Shown piece after piece: positions 59,004 to 64,000 of a DNA stretch of 64,000 nt; within the stretch, counting starts at the first letter, position 1, and the number at the start of each line of letters is the position of its first letter. A model generated the notes under the pieces. It saw only the letters and a program-made list of their open reading frames with translations. It was not told where the DNA came from and did not search any database. This DNA comes from Malus domestica (taxonomy: Eukaryota; Streptophyta; Magnoliopsida; Rosales; Rosaceae), in NCBI RefSeq assembly GCF_042453785.1, contig NC_091663.1, positions 35,700,001 to 35,764,000 of the forward strand, in the 5' to 3' direction. The position numbers and the translations under genes were made by a program.

Positions 59004-59350
59004 TGTTGATGCACAAAACCGGAGGTCTTGGAACAACGTAAATCCGACCGTGAATCTGCAAGTAATGTAAATGACACAAGATGTATCGTGGTTCACCCCA
59101 AGGTTTGGGCTACGTCCACATTGAATATGTATTTCTCTGAGAGTATTTGTGAGAGAAGGAGCTCTGTAAATGAAGAGCTTTGAGAGGGGGTGAGAGGCTT
59201 AGGGTTTGTGAGGGTGAGGATGCCCTTTTATAGAATAAGGGCTCCTCCCCTAATTACATATTTGCCCATTCCTTTATTACATAATTACATTTAAGTCCCT
59301 CGAGTATTTATACGAGGTCTAAATACGAGGCCCTAAATATGGTATAAACA
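59004..59350 (-). repeat. 3' LTR of the reversed element
   Basis: Reverse strand: TGTTTATACCATATTTAGGG..CATCAACA; includes TATAAATACTCGAGGGACTT and CTTATTCTATAAAAGGG. Confidence 0.82.
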
Positions 59351-59569
59351 GTAGTCCCCCAAGTTTTCAGTCAAGAGAGTCTTTTGGCTGGAGACTTGAA
59401 ATTCAGTCCATGTGTGGGCTGAAGTAACTAGATGATGTTCTTGAACTGATGTTCGATATAAGGCAGTGCTCAATCTGAAATGACGCTAAACTAGAAGTAG
59501 CACACGCTGCGAGGCTGCTCGGCTCGTGGCTTATGTTGCCTTGGTTAGCTCGGCTTGCGGCGTTTGAAG

Positions 59570-60000
59570 GTGAGGCAGTCCCTTTTATAGAATAAGGGCT
59601 CACTCCTCAATACATGGATGATGGGTTAGAGTTGATGCTCTCTAATGGTAGTGAGGGGAGTCTCTTTTATAGAATAAGGGCTTGCTCCTCAATACATAAA
59701 TATGGGTTCGGAGTGATGCTCACGACGAGACGGTTGCTCAGCTGGCGGCGTTGCTCTTTAATGAATGTGAGGGAGTCCCTTTTATAAAATAAGGGCTCGT
59801 TCCTCAGTACATGAATAATGGGTGCTCTCTAATGAAAGTGAGGGAGTTCCTTTTATAGAATAAGGGCTCGCTCCTCAATGCATAAATAATGGGCTAAAGT
59901 TGATGCTGGCGGCGATGCGGTTGCTCAGCTGGCGGCGTTGCTCTCTAATAATGGTGATGGAGTCCCTTTTATAAAATAAGGGATCGCTCCTCAGTACATG
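59570..60000 (-). repeat. Reversed TATA-module array
   Basis: CCTTTTATAGAATAAGGGCT or near variants occur at about 59581, 59666, 59778, 59850 and 59963. Linkers encode the same GGCTCGCTCCTCAATACAT words as the array in the first element. Confidence 0.78.
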
Positions 60001-60261
60001 AATAATGGGCTAGAGTCCCCCAAGTATTTTTCATAAGGCCCAGTTGAGGCCCAATATATGGTACATAATGTAGTCCCCCAAGTCTTCGGTCAATAGACGC
60101 TGTTGACTGGAGACTTCAAATTCAATCCATGTATGGGCTGAAATGGCGGTTGTTCGGAGGCGGTCTTTGTAGACCATGCACTGAAGCTTTGTAGGTGAAG
60201 CTTTGCAAGTGAAGCTTTGAAGCTGGAGCTCTGTAAATGAAACTTTTGAAGCTGATTGTCA

Positions 60262-60435
60262 TGAGTGATGCTCATGAATGTTTAATTGACATGAGTGATG
60301 CTCATGGATGTTAACATGAGTGATGCTCATGAATGTTAACATGAGTGATGCTCATGAATGTTTATGTATGATTGATATGAGTGATGCTCATGAATGTCTA
60401 TGTACGAATGACATGAGTAGTGCTCATGTATAATT
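60262..60435. repeat. Reversed CATGAG palindrome array
   Basis: CATGAGTGATGCTCATG occurs about six times at 20-40-bp spacing, ending with CATGAGTAGTGCTCATG. Confidence 0.85.
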
Positions 60436-60604
60436 TTGAAGTACTGGGTGTACTTTTGATCACCTGGTTGGTGGCATAAATGGCTAGTTACCAAATTATT
60501 TTAGAGTACGGTTTGTACATTTCATCACCTGGTTGGTGGTATGAATGGCTGGTTGCCAAATGATATTGGAGTATGGGTTGTACATTTCATCACCTGGTTG
60601 GTGG

Positions 60605-62638
60605 TGTGAAAATTAAGTTGACACACAAATTAAACCCTATTGATGACAATTGTAGTAATGATGCAAGTAGGGATCGTTCTAGACCGGGGATTAACTAGGG
60701 ATGCTAATCAACACAAATAAGACTCAAAAACACTAAACTAGACTCTATAGACTCAAAACTAACTCAAAACACTCAAAACAGCAAATAACAACAAAAAAGA
60801 CTCAATTCTAGACCTAAAAAAGTGATTTGGACGAAAATAGAACTTTAAAGACTCAAAAGACTTAAAAGAAACAAGTTTTGACTCTAAAAACAAGACTTAA
60901 AAGTAAGGGGGTTGGTTTTGACGAAATTGGACTTTAAAACATAAACTTTGAAAACAAAACTTAACAAAAACGATTTTGGATGAAAAAGAATGGTGAAAGG
61001 CTAGTTAGAAGGTTCCTTCTCCACACATGAAACATATGCATACGACTCGATTTCCAGTTACTCTTTCAACAAACCATGAATGACAATGTCCCAAATTAAC
61101 TAGATTGTACCAATTAATTCTCAGATTTCCCTAGATTCATTGAATTGAATGGAATACGCATTACAACCAAATTATTCTTATCAAGGACCCTAACTATGGA
61201 ATACGCATGATAGAGACACATATCAAAGATCATTAAGTTCAATGGAAATCATAAACATTGATGAGGCATTCATAACTATGGAATACGCATGTTACTCTTG
61301 CCAAGGATTTACTTAACACAATCGTGACTAGCGACTTTTACTACTTATGAATATAAGTTAATAACGATTAGGTGAAATTCCCTTATACTCTAGCATCAAA
61401 TTCATGCATGCGAACTAAGTATGCATCCTTAATTAACATACATAAACATGTTATCAATCAAATAGATAAGTAAACCACATTTACGATTCATGAAATCATA
61501 ACTGGAGGAAATCAAGTCATATAAAACATATGATCATGGCTTTGAATTCCCCTCTAACTATAAAGAAATTAGTTCCTCATGTTCGCAAATAAACAAAGAT
61601 AAATAAATCTAAACATTGACATAAAGATAGAAAACACCTAGAAACGCTCCAACAATCCAAGCTCCTTGAATGGCATGCACGGCTCCAAGAGTCTCATTCT
61701 TCCTCCTTTGCAAACTCACGGCACACAAGAGATGATTGGGTGAATGATGTAGTGAAAATCTGGTAGAGGGTGGTGTCTAAATGGTGCGGCAAAGGGTTGT
61801 ATTTATAGGCTGAAAATCCAGCCCCTAGGTAGCAAAGGAAAAGGATTTAAAGGCCTAAGTTGCATAGGAAAATAAAACACAATCCTTGAAGGAAAACAAA
61901 TCAGAAATCCAAAGGGAATTAGGGGATAAGGGGCGGCACCAAACCAGGAGTGGATAAGGGCTTCTAGAAACCAAAATCCCAAGGGATTTGGGTAAAAACT
62001 CACGGCACAAAAGTGGAGGGAAAGTGGCTGAATTGCAATGCAAGGCAAAGGTCTTCTAGAAAGGTTCTAGGCGCCATTTTTGTAGGAAAGGATTAGGTTT
62101 TCTAGAAATCTGATTTTAAGCATCCTAATATAGCTAGGAATCCTCCCAAGTAGCTGAAATGTAGGTGGATTAGGATTAGGATAAGATAAGATAGGATTGG
62201 ATAGGATAGAGTTTGGATAATGTTTTGGATAAGGTTTCTTCACTTGAGCTGATTCTTTGGCTTTAACTTCCCTTCTTCAAGTAGGAAACCTTGTTTGAGT
62301 AGGAAACTTCAATCTTCTAGGAATCCAACTTCACTTAGGAATCATTCCTCAACTAGGAATCCTTTTTCAACTAGGAATCCATGTTTGACTAGGATTTCAT
62401 CTTCAATTAAGCACTTTCCCACTTCAATTAGGAAACTTTGCATCTTCAAGTCTTCAACTTTGACACATATTCCTAGCTCTTCAATCCTTCAAATTCGTCC
62501 ATTCTTTGTGCTCCACATGCATGAGCTCCATTCTAGCTCAATTTTGCTCCAAAATGCTCCAAATTGCATCATTTTGCTTACTTTGTCCTTAAAACCATAA
62601 GAACTAACTAACTAAGGCGCATAAATATGCTCCTATCA
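60605..62638 (-). mobile_element. 2.0 kb insertion, probably a solo LTR of a larger element
   Basis: The segment interrupts the second LTR element between two copies of GTTGGTGG (60597-60604 and 62639-62646); uninterrupted relatives of the target are visible nearby at 60530-60545. Read in reverse it starts TGATAGGAGCATATTTATGC and ends TTTTCACA, i.e. TG..CA like an LTR. It contains short CAATTAGGAA/CAACTAGGAATCC repeats (62290-62420) and no coding domain. The 8-9 bp flank is longer than the 5 bp typical of LTR elements, so a DNA element without clear inverted repeats is the alternative. Confidence 0.5.
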
Positions 62639-63099
62639 GTTGGTGGTAATAGCGGCAGGTTGTCGAATAATTTTGGAGTACTGGGCGTACTTTTGGTCAC
62701 CTGGTTGGTGCTATTTTGGGCTTATGGGCCTTCGCCCTCCACGACATGCCAGCCCATTAATTTTGGGCTTTGCCCTTTTTTTTTTTTTACACCCTCTGAT
62801 GGGGTTTATACATATTACCCTCTGATCGGGTTTACACATATTACCCTCTGATGGGGTTTATACAGATATTTCCGAAAGATAAAATAAATTACATCATTCA
62901 AAAATAAGGAAAGTAAACCACATCACTCTGGTGGGGTGTTTATTCCTTGCTTTTGCAGTGCGGGTGTTTATTCCTTGCTTTTGTTTGTGTTTTTCTGCGG
63001 CACTCTCTCTATCTTTTCATCTGGCAGACAGAAGGAATCATAATAATAGGAAAATTTTTGCTTTTCTTCTTTTCCTTTTCATTTTCACTTTTGCTTTGC

Positions 63100-63700
63100 A
63101 CCTCTGTCTTTGCTTTTCTCCAGACATCCCTTGTTTTTCTTTAAAGAAAAAGAATATGCATGATGAAAGTGTGGGTATCTTCTGGTCGACAAAAACCATC
63201 CATGTGGGTGGTCGATTAAATCCTTCAGACTCATCATTGCTCTAGTCCACTCATCTTTGACCACCATCTCTAAAAGTACAAACCCAGAGTCCTTAGGTGT
63301 AGACCGGATCTGTGATTGCAAGCCGGTCAACCCGGGCGAATCAGGAGGCCTCGCTGCCTCTCTCTTCAGATCTTCCTCGCAGTTTTGGTGAGAACGTGGT
63401 TGCCTCTCTCTTATTCCAACTTTCTCGATTTCATGCAATTCCTGAGCTTTAGACGCCATTTCCGAGTTTAAAGTTCAAAACTTTGGCCTCCAACCCCTTC
63501 TCGCGCTCCTCAACCTCCTGCTGCCGTGTCTGGAGCGAGTTCCGCTCCGAGTAAAAACCGTCCTAGAGCTCCTCGAACCGAGTTTTGGACGAGTCAATGC
63601 GGTCCAAGAAGTGTTTCCACTGCAGGGCCAGATTCCTCTGCTTCAACTCCGGTTCATCCTAACCGGACAACATCGATTCCATCGCTGGCGTTTCTGCAAC
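63100..63700 (-). pseudogene. Possible captured host coding fragment, unidentified
   Basis: The reverse strand gives interrupted but protein-like sequence: LALQWKHFLDRIDSSKTRFE, GFYSERNSLQTRQQEVEERE and KGLEAKV, then ASKAQELHEIEKV and STPKDSGFVLLEMVVKDEWT. It looks like a broken coiled-coil protein. FRIGIDA-like proteins are one weak candidate. Sense orientation matches the reversed LTR element. Confidence 0.35.
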
Positions 63701-63823
63701 TTCTGAGTTACGATTTTCAGTTTTGCTGCAATACGACGATGTATCGGCTATGGCAGAAGCTTCAAGCTTTCTTTTTCAGCTCGACGTTCTCAGTCCTTCA
63801 GAGCATATGCAGTGCTCAGTGGC

Positions 63824-64000
63824 TTAATTAATTGCAAGATGTTGGATCGGGACGGCGTCGTTTTTGATCTGGTCTTCGTCGTTCTCGGAGTCGACGACGG
63901 AGACTGGCTGGTAGAACTCGGCGGCGGGTGCATCGTCGTCGTCGTCGATGTTGGTGTCAGAATCGCTTCCGTTCTGGTAATCTGTGACTTGGATGACGTC
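63824..64000 (-). pseudogene. Acidic host-like coding fragment at the window edge
   Basis: An open reverse frame enters from beyond the window (DVIQVTDYQNGSDSDTNIDD.., then APAAEFYQPVSVVDSENDED) and stops at 63824-63826. Composition and GC content are those of real plant exons, unlike the surrounding element. I do not recognise the parent gene. It may be further cargo of the reversed element or, less likely, a real gene's end. Confidence 0.4.

Larger units (their letters stand above)
59004..64000 (-). mobile_element. Second LTR element of the same family, reversed, runs off the window
   Basis: 59004-59350 is an LTR related to those at 53189 and 58374 but reversed and shorter (347 bp). Next to it stands the reversed polypurine tract (GTAGTCCCCCAAG), then the reversed TATA modules, 30-bp repeats and CATGAG palindromes. 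A 2.0 kb insertion (60605-62638) splits the interior. From 62647 on, sequence similar to 56800-57200 of the first element returns, followed by different cargo from about 63150. Its other LTR must lie beyond 64000. No gag or pol is recognised. Confidence 0.75.

Overview
The window looks like nuclear DNA of a flowering plant. Genes have GT..AG introns, 5' UTR introns and plant-only families, and the spaces between them are AT-rich and full of MITEs, SINEs and LTR elements. The proteins and the abundant short repeat families (for example the roughly 160 bp 'TTTTAACGAAAAG' MITE, seen six times) fit a woody Rosaceae genome, most likely the apple/pear group (Maleae). The species assignment is inference; no search was run.

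Layout. 0-8 kb: a small unknown protein gene (120-449), a Myb/SANT-like DNA-binding protein gene with a 5' UTR intron (2500-4710), and an intronless ARL2 GTPase gene (7043-7600). 8-22.9 kb: no gene, mostly repeats: a 197 bp tandem triplication, a 1.2 kb Mutator-like element, several MITEs, a SINE with intact target duplications, and a complete Cassandra element carrying 5S rRNA sequence in its LTRs. 22.9-30.7 kb: an ALKBH10B-type RNA demethylase gene in seven exons and, convergent to it, an intronless BSD-domain protein gene. 31.5-36.5 kb: a very young Ty1/copia element. 38.5-50 kb: the densest gene block: a GATL glycosyltransferase (reverse), exosome subunit RRP4 (forward), auxin-binding protein ABP1 (reverse), chloroplast mTERF4/BSM (forward) and an RPH1-like chloroplast membrane protein (reverse). 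From memory, ABP1, mTERF4 and ALKBH10B lie close together on Arabidopsis chromosome 4, and RRP4 and the BSD gene are neighbours on chromosome 1, so this block probably keeps an ancestral order that Arabidopsis split after duplication.

50-64 kb: no ordinary gene. The main object is a 5.6 kb LTR element (53189-58793) with no recognisable gag or pol. It carries degenerate pieces of four unrelated host genes (VPS53, 14-3-3, IQD32, eIF2B-delta) and a 1.6 kb hAT element. A second member of the same LTR family begins at 59004 in the opposite orientation and runs off the window. It shares the hallmark internal repeats (TATA-box modules, CATGAG..CTCATG palindromes) but carries different cargo and a 2.0 kb insertion. 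This variable-cargo, non-autonomous LTR family is the most interesting system in the window.
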